A stretch of DNA of 64,000 bases from Hyphomicrobiaceae bacterium (GCA_900298995.1 OMIC01000002.1:62001-126000); one strand, 5' to 3'; counted from the stretch's first letter, positions 37,421 to 47,193 are shown. Notes: generated from the letters alone by a model not told the origin. Made by a program: numbers and translations.

Positions 37421-38321
37421 GCTGCACCTTGCCCGAGGTGTTGCGCACGTAGAACAGGAGCGCCACAAGCACCGCCGCCATGAGAATGAAGGCCTGTGCC
37501 GATCCCAGCGGCCAGTTGCGGCCCGAACCGAACTGCTGGGCGATGAGATCGCCGATCATCAGGTGCTTGCCGCCACCCAGGATGAGCGGCGTCACATAGG
37601 CGCCCAGTGCCGGGATGAAGACGAGCAGACAACCGGCGATGATGCCGGGGCGGGCCAGCGGAATGATGATCCGCCACAGCACCTGCCGCCGGGTGGCATA
37701 GAGGTCGAAGCCCGCCTCGACGAGGCGGAAGTCGAATTTCTCGAGGCTGGAATAAAGCGGCAGCACCATGAATGGCAGGTAGGAGTAGAGCAGCCCAATC
37801 ACGATGGCGAAATCGGTGTAGAGAAGGGTGATCGGCGTGTCGATGATGCCGATCCAGATCAGGAAACCGTTGAGCAGGCCCTGGTCGCGGATGATGAACA
37901 TGATGGCGAGGGTGCGCACCAGCAGGTTCGACCAGAAGGGGATGGTGATGAGCAGCACCCACCAGTTGCGCTGGGCGGGCGGCCTGGTGGCCATGAAATA
38001 GGCGGTGGGAAAGCCGAGCAGCAGGCAGACCGCGGTGGTGATGAGCGCGAACACGAAGGACCGCAGATAGATGATCAGGAAGTCCGGCGCGAATTGCAGC
38101 GTGTCGTCGAAGATATCGCGCTGGAACAGGAAATAGACATAGGCGTCGGTGGTGAAACTCCATTCCACGCCGCCGTAGGGCGCGGCCTTGAGGAATGAGT
38201 AGATCAGCATCAGGATCAGCGGGCCGATGCCGAACGCCGCGATGAAGAGCACAGCCGGCAGAGAGAGCCAGCGGTTTCGCCGCATCTGGACTGCTTCGAT
38301 CGGATTGGCAGCGCTCGCCAT
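37410..38321 (-). CDS. Polyamine-type ABC transporter permease, PotB/PotH type
   Basis: A 303-residue permease with an N-terminal helix (LSLPAVLFIAAFGIGPLI), the LLGFPTAYFMATRPP segment and the EAA loop VEAGFDLYATRRQVLWRI, shortened here to EAGFDLYATRRQ. These are characteristic of PotB/PotH. The start is ATG at 38321, four bases after the ATPase stop. Its 3' end overlaps the second permease by 11 bases. Confidence 0.9.
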   Translation of the reverse strand: MASAANPIEAVQMRRNRWLSLPAVLFIAAFGIGPLILMLIYSFLKAAPYGGVEWSFTTDAYVYFLFQRDIFDDTLQFAPDFLIIYLRSFVFALITTAVCLLLGFPTAYFMATRPPAQRNWWVLLITIPFWSNLLVRTLAIMFIIRDQGLLNGFLIWIGIIDTPITLLYTDFAIVIGLLYSYLPFMVLPLYSSLEKFDFRLVEAGFDLYATRRQVLWRIIIPLARPGIIAGCLLVFIPALGAYVTPLILGGGKHLMIGDLIAQQFGSGRNWPLGSAQAFILMAAVLVALLFYVRNTSGKVQHGR

Positions 38322-38325
38322 CGCG

Positions 38326-39423
38326 TCAGTCCCTCAGCACCTGGGCGGCGCTCGGTTCGAGAACGATGCCGACCGGTTCGCCCTCGGCAAAGCCCGCGCC
38401 ACCGCCGCGCGAATTCTGGGTTCGGACGGTGAAGGCCCCACCGCCATCAAGGCGCACGTGATAATGTGTGTCGGTGCCGAAATAGACGGCGGTCTCCAGC
38501 CGTCCCGCGAGATCGGCCGGTGCGCCCGGCGGAACCAGCCTGGCATGTTCGGGCCGTACCACGATGCTGACACGGCCAGCCGGCGCGAGGCCCTCGGGCA
38601 GCCCGGCGCTGATGACGGCGCCATCCGCGAGCTTTACCCGGGCCTCAGCCCCGCTCACGCCGGTGACCTCGCCATCGAGGAAATTGGTCTCTCCGATGAA
38701 ATTGGCCACGAAACGCTCGGAGGGCCGGTCATAGATGTCGCGCGGGCTTCCAACCTGCAGGATGCGGCCCCTGTTCATGACCGCGATGCGGTCGGACATG
38801 GTGAGAGCCTCTTCCTGGTCATGCGTCACGAAGATGAAGGTGATGCCGGTCTCGTGCTGCAGGCGCTTCAGTTCGATCTGCATGTCCTTGCGCAGCTTGT
38901 AGTCGAGCGCCGAGAGGGGCTCATCGAGCAGGAGCACCTTTGGCGCAGGGGCAAGGGCGCGGGCGAGTGCCACACGCTGCTGCTGGCCACCGGAAATCTG
39001 GCTGGTGCGGCGGTCGCGCAGTTCTTCCATGCGCACGAGCTTCAGCATCGCACTGACGCGCGCCTGGGTCTCGGCGCGGGACTTGCCCAGCATTTCGAGA
39101 CCGAAGGCGATGTTCTGGGCCACGCTCATGTGCGGGAAGAGCGCGTAGCTCTGGAACACGGTGTTGACCGGCCGCCTGTAGGGCGGCAGCGGGGCAATGT
39201 CCTGGCCATGGAGAAGGATTTCGCCCTCGGTGGGGAAGTCGAAGCCGGCAATCAGCCGCAGCAGCGTGGTCTTGCCGCAGCCCGAGGGACCCAGCAGCGT
39301 GAAGAATTCGTTTTCGCGGATCGCCACCGACACCTTGTCGAGCGCCACGACCGTGTCCTGTCCGGCGCCCTGAAACAGCTTGCTGACGCCCTTCGCCGCA
39401 ATGGCGGTCTGGCCGGATGCCAA
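38326..39423 (-). CDS. Polyamine-type ABC transporter ATP-binding protein, PotA/PotG type
   Basis: A 365-residue ATPase. Walker A is GPSGCGKTT, the Q-loop region is YALFPHMSV, the signature is [15 protein letters not shown] and Walker B is [12 protein letters not shown], followed by a C-terminal TOBE domain. The start appears to be TTG at 39423, because GGAGGAG lies about eight bases upstream and residues from there match the family. An in-frame ATG 14 codons earlier would overrun that ribosome-binding site. It is first of the four transporter genes, 79 bases downstream of an SDR gene on the same strand. Confidence 0.9.
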   Translation of the reverse strand: MASGQTAIAAKGVSKLFQGAGQDTVVALDKVSVAIRENEFFTLLGPSGCGKTTLLRLIAGFDFPTEGEILLHGQDIAPLPPYRRPVNTVFQSYALFPHMSVAQNIAFGLEMLGKSRAETQARVSAMLKLVRMEELRDRRTSQISGGQQQRVALARALAPAPKVLLLDEPLSALDYKLRKDMQIELKRLQHETGITFIFVTHDQEEALTMSDRIAVMNRGRILQVGSPRDIYDRPSERFVANFIGETNFLDGEVTGVSGAEARVKLADGAVISAGLPEGLAPAGRVSIVVRPEHARLVPPGAPADLAGRLETAVYFGTDTHYHVRLDGGGAFTVRTQNSRGGGAGFAEGEPVGIVLEPSAAQVLRD

Positions 39424-39502
39424 GATAAGTCTCCTCCCCTCCGCCCGTTTTCCGGCGGTTGGCACTATCCTAGGCCGGGATTGCCGGACTTGCCAATGGG
39501 GC

Positions 39503-40252
39503 TCAGATCGACCAGCCGCCGTCGATCACGAAGGTCTGGCCGGTCACGAAGGCTGCCTCGTCGCTGCCCAGATAGACCACCAGCATGCCGATTTCCTCGG
39601 CGCGCGCCATCCGGCCCATGGGCTGGCGGGAAATAAAGGCGGATTTGGCGGCCTCGAAGTCGCCCGTGGCCTTCAGCCGCTCCATCAGCGAGGGGCTGTC
39701 GACCGTGCCCGGACAGATGGCGTTCACCCGGATGCCCTTGCTGGTGTAGTCGGCGGCGAGTGCCTTGGTCATGCCGATGACGGCGGCCTTGGTGGCGCCA
39801 TAGACGAAGCGGTTCGGCACACCCTTGATCGAGGAGGCGGCGGAGGCCATGTTGATGATGACGCCGGAACCGCGTGCCAGCCAGCCCGGCATGAAGGCCT
39901 TCATCATGCGGAAATGCGCCTTGACGTTGAGGTCAAAAGAGAAGTCCCAGGCCTTGTCATCCGTCTCGAGGATGGTGCCGGCATGAACGAAGCCCGAGCA
40001 GTTGAAGAGAATGTCGGGGGTGCCGACGCGCCTGGCCGCGGCGTCGATCTGATCCTGCTTGAGGACGTCGAGTGTGAAGGTCTCGATTCCCGCCTGTTCG
40101 CCGCCCAGCGTGGCCAGGGCCTCGGCATTGATGTCGGTGGCCCAGACCCGTGCACCCTCGCGGGCCATGCAGATGGCGGCGGCGCGGCCGATGCCCTGCC
40201 CCGCCGATGTGACGATCGCCGTCTTGCCCTGCAGCCTTCCGCCCATGGACAT
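39503..40252 (-). CDS. Short-chain dehydrogenase/reductase
   Basis: A 249-residue classical SDR. The cofactor region is [12 protein letters not shown] with the NADH-type Asp in ATDINAEAL, the catalytic Ser in NMASAAS and Tyr/Lys in YGATKAAV, ending [13 protein letters not shown]. It resembles cytosolic type-2 3-hydroxybutyrate dehydrogenase (DHRS6-like) and related sugar dehydrogenases, so NAD specificity is likely. Divergent from the amidase gene. It may lead the operon that continues into the polyamine-type transporter. Confidence 0.83.
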   Translation of the reverse strand: MSMGGRLQGKTAIVTSAGQGIGRAAAICMAREGARVWATDINAEALATLGGEQAGIETFTLDVLKQDQIDAAARRVGTPDILFNCSGFVHAGTILETDDKAWDFSFDLNVKAHFRMMKAFMPGWLARGSGVIINMASAASSIKGVPNRFVYGATKAAVIGMTKALAADYTSKGIRVNAICPGTVDSPSLMERLKATGDFEAAKSAFISRQPMGRMARAEEIGMLVVYLGSDEAAFVTGQTFVIDGGWSI

Positions 40253-40310
40253 GTCTCCCCTGATCCTGTTCTACTGACGCTCTCCTAACGCTTCGCCATG
40301 AGGCTTGTCC

Positions 40311-41747
40311 ATGCGCAATGATGACATCTGCTACATGACCGCCACCGAGGCGCTGGCGTTGTTCCGGCGCCGCAAGCTCTCGCCCGTTGAACTGGTCAAG
40401 GCGCTGGTTGCCCGCGCCGAGAAGGTAAACCCCGCCATCAACTGCCTCGCGGACCGTTACTTCGATGACGCCCTCGTCCAGGCCCGGGCGGCGGAGGCGC
40501 GCCACATGAGGCGCGGCGGCTCCGACCTGCCGCTCGACGGCATCCCGCTGGCGGTGAAGGATGCGCAGCGCGTGGCGGGCCGGCGCACCACCCACGGCTC
40601 GCTGATCTTCAAGGACTCGGTCGATGATCACTCGGACCCGATGATCGAGCGCCTGCAGCAGGCGGGCGCCATCATCCTGGCGCGCACGACAACGCCGGAG
40701 TTCTGCCTCTCGGGCGTGACCAATTCACGGATCTGGGGCATCACGAGGAATCCCTGGAACACGGACTGGGGGCCGGGCGGGTCTTCCGGCGGATCGGGTG
40801 CCGCACTGGCTGCGGGGCTGGCACCACTGGCCACCGGCACCGACATCGGCGGTTCGATCCGCATACCGGCTGCAGCCTGCGGCGTCGTGGGCTTCAAGCC
40901 GCCGCATGGCCGCAACCCCGACGGGCCGCCCGCGAACTTCGACCGCTTCAACCATTGCGGACCGATGACGCGCAGCGTGGCCGACGCGGCGCTGATGCAG
41001 ACCATCACCGCGGGTCCGCATCCGCGCGACCATGACTCGCTGCGCCAGAAAGTGACGCTGCCCCGGGAGGCCCGGTCCGTCAGGGGGATGAAGATCGCCT
41101 ATTCCGTGGACCTCGGCTATGTGCCGGTCGATGACGAGGTGCGCGCCAACACGCTTGCTGCCATCGAGGTGTTCCGCGGACTGGGCGCGCGCGTCGAGGA
41201 GGTCGATCTCGGATGGACCGGCGCCGTCGAGCAGAACGGCCTGCACTGGTACAATCTCATGCATTTCGGGCGCCAGACGATCTGGCTGATGAAGGACAAC
41301 GCCGATCTGATGACGGACTATGCGCTCAAATTCGCAGACATCGCCAGGAAGGCCACCGGCGCCGACGACGTGCACAAGCCATGGGCGCAGGCCCATCTCA
41401 TGTATCAGACACTGGGTCCGGTGCTGGAGCGCCATGACGTGTTCATCTGCCCCACGAACAACGCGCCCGGCGTCAAGGCCGACCATGACCCCTATGACCC
41501 CGACTTCAAGGTCGCGGGCAAGACGGTTGATGCCGAATATGGCTGGGTGATGACCCATCAGTTCAACATGCTGCACAACTGCCCGGTTCTCTCGGTGCCA
41601 TCGGGCCATGCCTCGACACAGGTGCCGACCGGCATCCAGATCGTCGGCCGCACCTTCGATGACGCACGTGTGTTCAAGGCGGCGCTGGCCTATGAACAGG
41701 CGGTGGGCGGGTGGTACACCGACAAGTCCAGGCGGCCCGCGCTGTGA
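40311..41747 (+). CDS. Amidase-signature-family hydrolase
   Basis: A 478-residue amidase with the Ser-cisSer-Lys triad: Lys83 in LAVKDAQ, cis-Ser in GPGGSSGGSG (about 158) and the nucleophile Ser182 in TDIGGSIRIPA. It hydrolyses a C-N amide bond. Specific substrate is unknown. ATG at 40311 has GAGG at good spacing. A TTG two codons upstream is less likely. It heads a plus-strand group (amidase, GFA, site-2 protease). The nearby NylB-like hydrolase and polyamine-type transporter make an omega-amino-acid amide or oligomer a possible substrate. Confidence 0.88.
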   Translation: MRNDDICYMTATEALALFRRRKLSPVELVKALVARAEKVNPAINCLADRYFDDALVQARAAEARHMRRGGSDLPLDGIPLAVKDAQRVAGRRTTHGSLIFKDSVDDHSDPMIERLQQAGAIILARTTTPEFCLSGVTNSRIWGITRNPWNTDWGPGGSSGGSGAALAAGLAPLATGTDIGGSIRIPAAACGVVGFKPPHGRNPDGPPANFDRFNHCGPMTRSVADAALMQTITAGPHPRDHDSLRQKVTLPREARSVRGMKIAYSVDLGYVPVDDEVRANTLAAIEVFRGLGARVEEVDLGWTGAVEQNGLHWYNLMHFGRQTIWLMKDNADLMTDYALKFADIARKATGADDVHKPWAQAHLMYQTLGPVLERHDVFICPTNNAPGVKADHDPYDPDFKVAGKTVDAEYGWVMTHQFNMLHNCPVLSVPSGHASTQVPTGIQIVGRTFDDARVFKAALAYEQAVGGWYTDKSRRPAL

Positions 41748-41760
41748 GGAGAGATTGCAG

Positions 41761-42159
41761 ATGACGATGACCGGGCACTGCCTGTGCGGCGACGTGAGGC
41801 TCACGACCAGCGCGCCGCCCGTGTACGTCACCCACTGCCACTGCAGCATGTGCCGCCGCCATTCCGGCGCGGCCATGCTGACCTATGCGAAGTTTGATGC
41901 TGCGACTGTCGAATTCGCCGGCACGCCGCCCGTGGCCTATCGCTCCTCGCCCGGCTCCCTGCGCAGCCATTGTGGCCGCTGCGGCAGCCCGGTGAGCTTT
42001 GTCTATGAGGGCGAGCCAGAGGCCATCTACATCGTTGCGGGCATTCTCGATCAGGCGGATGAGCTCAAGCCGGCCGCGCACTGGTATGATGACGACCGGC
42101 TTTCCTGGCTTCACATGGATGACGGACTGCCGCGCCACGCGACGCAGCCTGGCGGATAG
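41761..42159 (+). CDS. GFA-family zinc protein
   Basis: A 132-residue protein of the glutathione-dependent formaldehyde-activating enzyme (CENP-V/GFA) family. Zinc-binding Cys residues occur in GHCLCGDVRL, in HCHCSMCRRHSG and in HCGRCGSPV. The formaldehyde role is established only for a few members, so the function here is open. ATG at 41761 is preceded by a GAGGAGAG ribosome-binding site and lies 13 bases after the amidase stop. The open frame extends upstream within the amidase gene, but that part is a shadow. Confidence 0.85.
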   Translation: MTMTGHCLCGDVRLTTSAPPVYVTHCHCSMCRRHSGAAMLTYAKFDAATVEFAGTPPVAYRSSPGSLRSHCGRCGSPVSFVYEGEPEAIYIVAGILDQADELKPAAHWYDDDRLSWLHMDDGLPRHATQPGG

Positions 42160-42171
42160 GACGGACTGATC

Positions 42172-43260
42172 ATGGGCTGGTCTCTCAGCATCGGACGCAT
42201 TGCCGGAACCGACATCCGGCTGCATGTCACCTTTCTTCTGTTTCTCGCCTGGATCGGCTTTGCCGATTACATGGCGGGCGGACCTGCAGCCGCCATCGAG
42301 TCGGTCGTGTTCATCGTGCTGGTGTTCCTGTGCGTGACGCTGCATGAATTCGGACACATCGCCATGGCACGGCGCTTCGGCATCCGGACGCCGCAGGTGG
42401 TGTTGACGCCGATCGGCGGTATCGCCAGGCTCGAGCGCATGCCAGACAAACCCCGTGAGGAACTTCTGGTGGCGATCGCGGGACCGCTGGTCAACGTGGT
42501 GATCGCCCTTCTGCTGATGGCGGTCTTCGGCCTGCCGCTGCAGGGTCTGATGACGCTGGACCTTGGACAGGCATCGCTGGCCGAACGCCTGCTGCTGGTC
42601 AATGTGATGCTGGTCGCCTTCAACCTGATCCCTGCCTTTCCTATGGATGGCGGACGGGTGCTGCGCGCGCTGCTGGCCATGAAGCTGGGCGCTTCGCGCG
42701 CCACCGCGCTGGCCGCGCGGATCGGCCAAGGTTTCGCGGCACTGTTCGTGCTGCTGGGGCTGATCTCCAATCCGTTCCTGGTGCTGATCGGCGTCTTCAT
42801 CTATCTTGCAGCCGGCACCGAGGCGCGGACGGCGGCCTTCACCGGCTTTGCCGCGGGCCTGACGGTGAAGGACGCGATGGAGCCGCCCGGCACCGTGCTG
42901 CAGGACTCGCAGCCGCTCTCGGTGGCCATCGAGGCGCTGCTCGCCTCGCCGCAGAAGGAGTTTCCTGTAATCGGCGCAGACGGCCGCGTGACGGGGCTTC
43001 TCGACCGGGACGCCATGATCGTGGCCCTGCGGGACACGGGCGATAGAGGACCGATCGGCGCCGCGATGCGCGTGTCGAAGCCGCTGTTTGCAGGCCAGCC
43101 GCTGGCCGAGGCCTTCACCAGCCTGCGTGGCCGCGGCGTCAGAGCGGAGATCGTGGTGGACGCGACCGGCCACGTGGCGGGCGTGCTCAGCAGCGAGAAC
43201 ATGGCAGAGATGATGCTCATCAACAGCATCCGGCCCGGCTGGCGCTTCAGACGGAGCTAG
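42172..43260 (+). CDS. Site-2 protease family zinc metalloprotease with CBS domains
   Basis: A 362-residue membrane protein. The N-terminal half is a peptidase M50 core with HExxH as LHEFGHIAMA and the third metal ligand in PAFPMDGGRVLRA, within about five or six hydrophobic helices. The C-terminal third carries CBS-type repeats (VKDAMEPPGTVL, FPVIGADGRVTGLLDRDAM, shortened core VIGADGRVTGLL). SpoIVFB-like CBS-containing proteases cleave within membranes and may sense nucleotides. It starts 12 bases after the GFA gene and its last bases overlap the convergent sulfotransferase by four. Confidence 0.9.
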   Translation: MGWSLSIGRIAGTDIRLHVTFLLFLAWIGFADYMAGGPAAAIESVVFIVLVFLCVTLHEFGHIAMARRFGIRTPQVVLTPIGGIARLERMPDKPREELLVAIAGPLVNVVIALLLMAVFGLPLQGLMTLDLGQASLAERLLLVNVMLVAFNLIPAFPMDGGRVLRALLAMKLGASRATALAARIGQGFAALFVLLGLISNPFLVLIGVFIYLAAGTEARTAAFTGFAAGLTVKDAMEPPGTVLQDSQPLSVAIEALLASPQKEFPVIGADGRVTGLLDRDAMIVALRDTGDRGPIGAAMRVSKPLFAGQPLAEAFTSLRGRGVRAEIVVDATGHVAGVLSSENMAEMMLINSIRPGWRFRRS

Positions 43261-43982
43261 ACCGAATATCCGAACTGCGCGATCTCGAAGGCGAAGCTCT
43301 CGCGGATCGCCTGGCGCTGGGCGTCATTCAGCATGGCGGCGAAATCGCCGCGCGGGCGGTGGCCCGCCTTGAAACGCGGCAGCACAACCTCACCCGGCGC
43401 GATGCCGACATGGACCAGAACCTCGGCCAGGCCAGGGACGAGTTGCTCATAGCGCACCACGCGGTCCACCACGATGCGGTCGGCGATGGTATAGACCATG
43501 CGGCCCTTGTCCGTGAGCCGACGATAGTCGGACGACTGCAGGAAATCATCGAAGCGCGTCGTGAAGCTTTCGGCGGCATCGGTCCAGCCACGGTTGGCGG
43601 CGGTCCAGAAATATTGCGAGATCACCCGGTCGAGCGGACTGCGCACCACGCAGAACTTGTAATAGCGGCTCCAGACATCCTCGCCGACATAGGCCCGCAC
43701 CCGCTGGGCCTGGGCATGCGGCGAGACGCCGAAGCGGCGCAGCGCCTTGCGGTTGCCCAGCCGCATCGCGAGGCGAGCCAGAAGCGGCACCTCAGGCCCC
43801 GCCCGGTTGAACCCCATGGGCGGCGCAACGCCCGGCCCACGGATCACCGCCTCCTCGTCATCATCGAGCCACGTGACGACATCGCCCGGCGCACACGACC
43901 GGCGCAACAGGCCCTCGACCGAGGAGCCGCCCGTCTTGCTGACCTTGAGGAAGATGAACTTGTGCTTGTGACAGACGATCAA
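43257..43982 (-). CDS. Sulfotransferase-like protein 1
   Basis: A 241-residue predicted PAPS-dependent sulfotransferase. The N-terminal FIFLKVSKTGGSSVEGLL contains the 5'-phosphosulfate-binding Lys/Ser pattern, and FCVVRSPLDRVISQYF resembles the 3'-phosphate site. The start is uncertain: a TTG at 43982 gives a family-like beginning (IVCHKHKFIFLK) but has only a weak ribosome-binding site. A longer frame to ATG 44045 is possible. It is divergent from the ABC exporter, and its fold resembles the protein at 45828-46499. The likely acceptor is a surface glycan. Confidence 0.75.
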   Translation of the reverse strand: MIVCHKHKFIFLKVSKTGGSSVEGLLRRSCAPGDVVTWLDDDEEAVIRGPGVAPPMGFNRAGPEVPLLARLAMRLGNRKALRRFGVSPHAQAQRVRAYVGEDVWSRYYKFCVVRSPLDRVISQYFWTAANRGWTDAAESFTTRFDDFLQSSDYRRLTDKGRMVYTIADRIVVDRVVRYEQLVPGLAEVLVHVGIAPGEVVLPRFKAGHRPRGDFAAMLNDAQRQAIRESFAFEIAQFGYSV

Positions 43983-44127
43983 GGCAACCCACCAGCGCGC
44001 AAGCCGCGCAGGGCGAGCCTTAGTTGGTGCCGCGCCCCAAGGCAAGCCGGGGCGCCCGCCTTGTGCGGCCCGGCGGGACGGGCTATTGCTGCGCCCGGTC
44101 TGACACGAGAGTGGTCACTTTTCCTCA

Positions 44128-45831
44128 ATGCGAACCGTGTTCCGTATTTTCCTCGAGGGTGACCGGCTGCGCTCCACGCTGGTGCTGGTGAGCCTGCTGG
44201 TGGCGGCCGCAGTGGAGGCGATCGGCATCGGCGCGCTGCTGCCCGCCGCGGCAACCCTCATCGGCCAGGGCGGCAAGAGCTCGCAGGCCAGCGAGATCGT
44301 GCGCAATGTGGTCGACTGGGTGGGCATCGACCCCAGTTTTCAGAATCTGGTGTTCCTGATCGCGGCCGCCGTGGTTCTCAAGGCGGCCATTTCCTTCGTG
44401 GCCCTGTCCTATGCGGCGGTGGCCGCCGCCCAGATCTCGGTGGATTTCCGGGAGCGCCTGATCAACGCCGTTTTCAACGCCAACTGGCGCTTCTACGCCG
44501 ACCAGCATGCAGGCACCTTCGCGGCCGCCGTCGCCAATGACGCCTCCCGCGCCAGCCAGGCTTATCTGCTGGCCGCCCAGGTGATCGCGGCCCTGACGCA
44601 GGCCACGCTGCTCGGCGCGGTGGCGCTGTTCTACAACTGGAAACTGGCACTGGCCAGCATCGCGGTCGGTGTCACAATCGCCGCCGTGCTCAACCGCCTG
44701 ATCCAGGTCTCGCGCGCCGCCGGCCGCAAGGAAGCAGACACCACGGCGAAGCTCACCGTCAACATCGTCGAACTGCTCGCCAACATGAAGCCCCTGAAGG
44801 CGATGCACCGCTTCGAGCCGATGCTGGCGCCGCTGCAGCGCACGCTGCTCAAGCTGCGGCGCGCGCTGATCACCGGTGAGGTGGCCAAGCAGGCCTTCAA
44901 TCTCGGCAATGAGGTGATCGTCACGCTGCTCATCACCGTGACCGCCTATTTCGCCTATACGTCCTGGAACGTGACGCTGCCCGAGCTTCTCGTCATCGCC
45001 GTCATCTTCTTCAAGATCAGCGACATCATCTCGAAGGTGCAGAAGGCCGTGCAGCAGGCCGTCAAGTTCGAGCGCTCCTATGTGCGCATCGTCGATCTGA
45101 TCGGGCTTGCCGGCGCGCACCGCGAAGTGAACGCCGGAACCCGCACGCCGGTGCTCGCCTCCAGCTGCCGCTTCGAGGACGTGGCCTTCTCGCATGGCGC
45201 GGCGGAGATCATCCGGGGCATCACCCTTGAGATACCGGCAGGCAAGGTGACGGTGCTCAAGGGGCCGTCGGGCGCCGGCAAGACCACCATCATCGACCTC
45301 CTCATCGGGCTCTACCGGCCCGACCGCGGGCGCATCACGGTGGATGGCGTGGCGCTCGGCGAGATCGACATCTTCCAGTGGCGGCGCAAGATCGGCTATG
45401 TGCCGCAGGAACTGAGCCTGCTGCACGCCAATGTGCGCGACAACATCACCTTCGGCGACCCCGCGATCAGCGATGCCATGGTCAAGGATGCGCTGGCCCA
45501 GGCGAGGGCGGCGGATTTCGTGGCCAACCTTCCGCAGGGTCTCGACAGCAGCGTCGGCGAAATGGGCAGCAAGATGTCCGGCGGCCAGCGCCAGCGGCTG
45601 TCGCTGGCGCGCGCGCTGGTGACGGCGCCCGAAATCCTGATCCTCGACGAGGTGACCAGCGCGCTTGATCCGCTCACCGAGGAGGAGATCGTGCAGAGCA
45701 TCGCCGCCTTCCGCGGCCGCTATACAATCGTGGTGATCACCCACCGCCCGGCGTGGACGGCAATCGCCGACCGGCTCTACGACGTGAGCGGCGGAACCGT
45801 GCGCGCCGCCGGAGCAGCGGGTCAGGAATGA
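44128..45831 (+). CDS. ABC exporter, fused permease and ATPase
   Basis: A 567-residue half-transporter. Residues about 15-310 form six membrane helices, followed by the ATPase: Walker A GPSGAGKTT, signature MSGGQRQRLSLARAL, Walker B ILILDEVTSALD. It resembles the MsbA/PglK-type exporters and flippases that move lipid-linked sugars or lipopolysaccharide. No clear ribosome-binding site precedes the ATG at 44128. It is coupled to a sulfotransferase gene by ATGA overlap, which suggests that its cargo is a glycan that is sulfated. Confidence 0.88.
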   Translation: MRTVFRIFLEGDRLRSTLVLVSLLVAAAVEAIGIGALLPAAATLIGQGGKSSQASEIVRNVVDWVGIDPSFQNLVFLIAAAVVLKAAISFVALSYAAVAAAQISVDFRERLINAVFNANWRFYADQHAGTFAAAVANDASRASQAYLLAAQVIAALTQATLLGAVALFYNWKLALASIAVGVTIAAVLNRLIQVSRAAGRKEADTTAKLTVNIVELLANMKPLKAMHRFEPMLAPLQRTLLKLRRALITGEVAKQAFNLGNEVIVTLLITVTAYFAYTSWNVTLPELLVIAVIFFKISDIISKVQKAVQQAVKFERSYVRIVDLIGLAGAHREVNAGTRTPVLASSCRFEDVAFSHGAAEIIRGITLEIPAGKVTVLKGPSGAGKTTIIDLLIGLYRPDRGRITVDGVALGEIDIFQWRRKIGYVPQELSLLHANVRDNITFGDPAISDAMVKDALAQARAADFVANLPQGLDSSVGEMGSKMSGGQRQRLSLARALVTAPEILILDEVTSALDPLTEEEIVQSIAAFRGRYTIVVITHRPAWTAIADRLYDVSGGTVRAAGAAGQE

Positions 45832-46499
45832 TCATCTCGCATTCGCGGCGCTTCATTCTGGTGAAGTCGCGCAAGACCGCCTCGACCAGCCTGCAGCGCG
45901 CCATCGTTCCGCAACTGGAAGCGCGCGACATCTGGACACCGGTGTCGATTCCGCCGCTGGCCGGGCAGAACTACTACAGTGCCTGGCCCATCGATTATCT
46001 GACGGCCAAATGGGAACTGTTCCGCGACATTGCCGGACGCGACAGCCCGCTGCATTACCGCTTCTACTTCGACCACATGCCGCTCAGCCGCATCCGGGAC
46101 ATGCTTCCGGCGGCACAATTCGCGGGCTACCGGAAATATGCCTTCGACCGGAACCCGTGGGATTTCGTGGTGAGCTTCTATTTCTATCGCCGTCGCAAGG
46201 GCGAGGTGGCCAACTGGGACTTCGACCGCTTCCTGCATGAATATCCCTTCATCCAGAACCGCGAGCTCTATACCGAGAATGGCGCGGTGCTGGCCGACCG
46301 GGTGTTCCGCTTCGAGGAGCTGGGCAAGGCCACCGCGGAAATAGGTGCGGACACGGGCCTGCACTTCGATCACCTGCCCGAGGACAAGCGCAGCTATCGC
46401 GTCGAGTCCGACTACCGCTCCTATTATTCAGCCTCGAGCCGCGACCTGGTGGCCAGCCGGTGGGCCAGCACCATCACGCTTCTGGGCTATGATTTCTAG
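45828..46499 (+). CDS. Sulfotransferase-like protein 2
   Basis: A 223-residue protein with a 5'-phosphosulfate-type motif FILVKSRKTASTSLQRAI and a 3'-phosphate-type segment FDRNPWDFVVSFYFYRR. These place it with family-2-like bacterial carbohydrate sulfotransferases. ATG at 45828 lies within the exporter stop (ATGA), so it is translationally coupled. Its 3' end overlaps the convergent neuA-like gene by 26 bases. No signal peptide, consistent with cytoplasmic PAPS use. Confidence 0.78.
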   Translation: MIISHSRRFILVKSRKTASTSLQRAIVPQLEARDIWTPVSIPPLAGQNYYSAWPIDYLTAKWELFRDIAGRDSPLHYRFYFDHMPLSRIRDMLPAAQFAGYRKYAFDRNPWDFVVSFYFYRRRKGEVANWDFDRFLHEYPFIQNRELYTENGAVLADRVFRFEELGKATAEIGADTGLHFDHLPEDKRSYRVESDYRSYYSASSRDLVASRWASTITLLGYDF

Positions 46500-47193
46500 C
46501 CAGCAGGAAATTCGCCCAGTCGAGGTCAAGCTCGGTGTCGATATTGGGAAGCTCGCCCTCGATCACGATGGCGCCGGGCTTGGCGCCCATGATGGATAAC
46601 TGATCAACAAGGCACTGCCGGGTGATTGCATAGGCGATGCCGTTGCGATGATAGACGGGCGTGAGCTGCTGGCGCGCGATGATCATGGCGCCAGCCGGAT
46701 CGTAATAGGCAAGGCCACCGTCCTCCGCGACCTTCAACTGCTTCAGCGGATGGGCCTTGGAGTCTGTCTCGCTCACCGTCCAGACCGAGTCGAAGCCGCC
46801 GCGCACCAGGTGGTCGAGCGCCGCCGTGACATGCGCCGGCGTTCTGCCCGGCGAGGTCGGCTGCAGCATCACGACGACGTCATAGGTCACGCCGTCGATC
46901 CGCTCCATCTCGGTGAGCGCGTGGATCAGAACCTGCCAGTCGCTGATGATGGAGCCGGAAATATCCTCGGGGCGCATGAAGGGCGAGGCGAGACCCGCCT
47001 CCCTCGCCACGGCGGCGATGCCCTCATGATCGGTCGAGACGATGGCGCGGTCGGCCCAGGGCAAGGCCGAGGCCACATGCCCGGCGCGCGCCACCAGCGG
47101 TACGCCGCCCACTTCGCGCAGGTTCTTGAGCCTGACACCCTTCGACCCGCCGCGGGCCGGGACAACGATCAGCACCCGGCGTCCTTCAAACAT
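46474..47193 (-). CDS. neuA: CMP-nonulosonic-acid synthetase (acylneuraminate cytidylyltransferase)
   Basis: A 239-residue nucleotidyltransferase. The N-terminal signature is VLIVVPARGGSKGVRLKNLR, its core PARGGSKG being diagnostic, followed by IVSTDHEGIA and VVMLQPTSPGR. It activates a sialic-acid-like sugar with CTP. ATG at 47193 has GGAGG nine bases upstream; the long open frame beyond it is antisense shadow. Coupled to the HAD gene by an eight-base overlap. The activated sugar could be a Neu, Leg or Pse derivative, or another ulosonic acid. Confidence 0.87.
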   Translation of the reverse strand: MFEGRRVLIVVPARGGSKGVRLKNLREVGGVPLVARAGHVASALPWADRAIVSTDHEGIAAVAREAGLASPFMRPEDISGSIISDWQVLIHALTEMERIDGVTYDVVVMLQPTSPGRTPAHVTAALDHLVRGGFDSVWTVSETDSKAHPLKQLKVAEDGGLAYYDPAGAMIIARQQLTPVYHRNGIAYAITRQCLVDQLSIMGAKPGAIVIEGELPNIDTELDLDWANFLLARNHSPEA

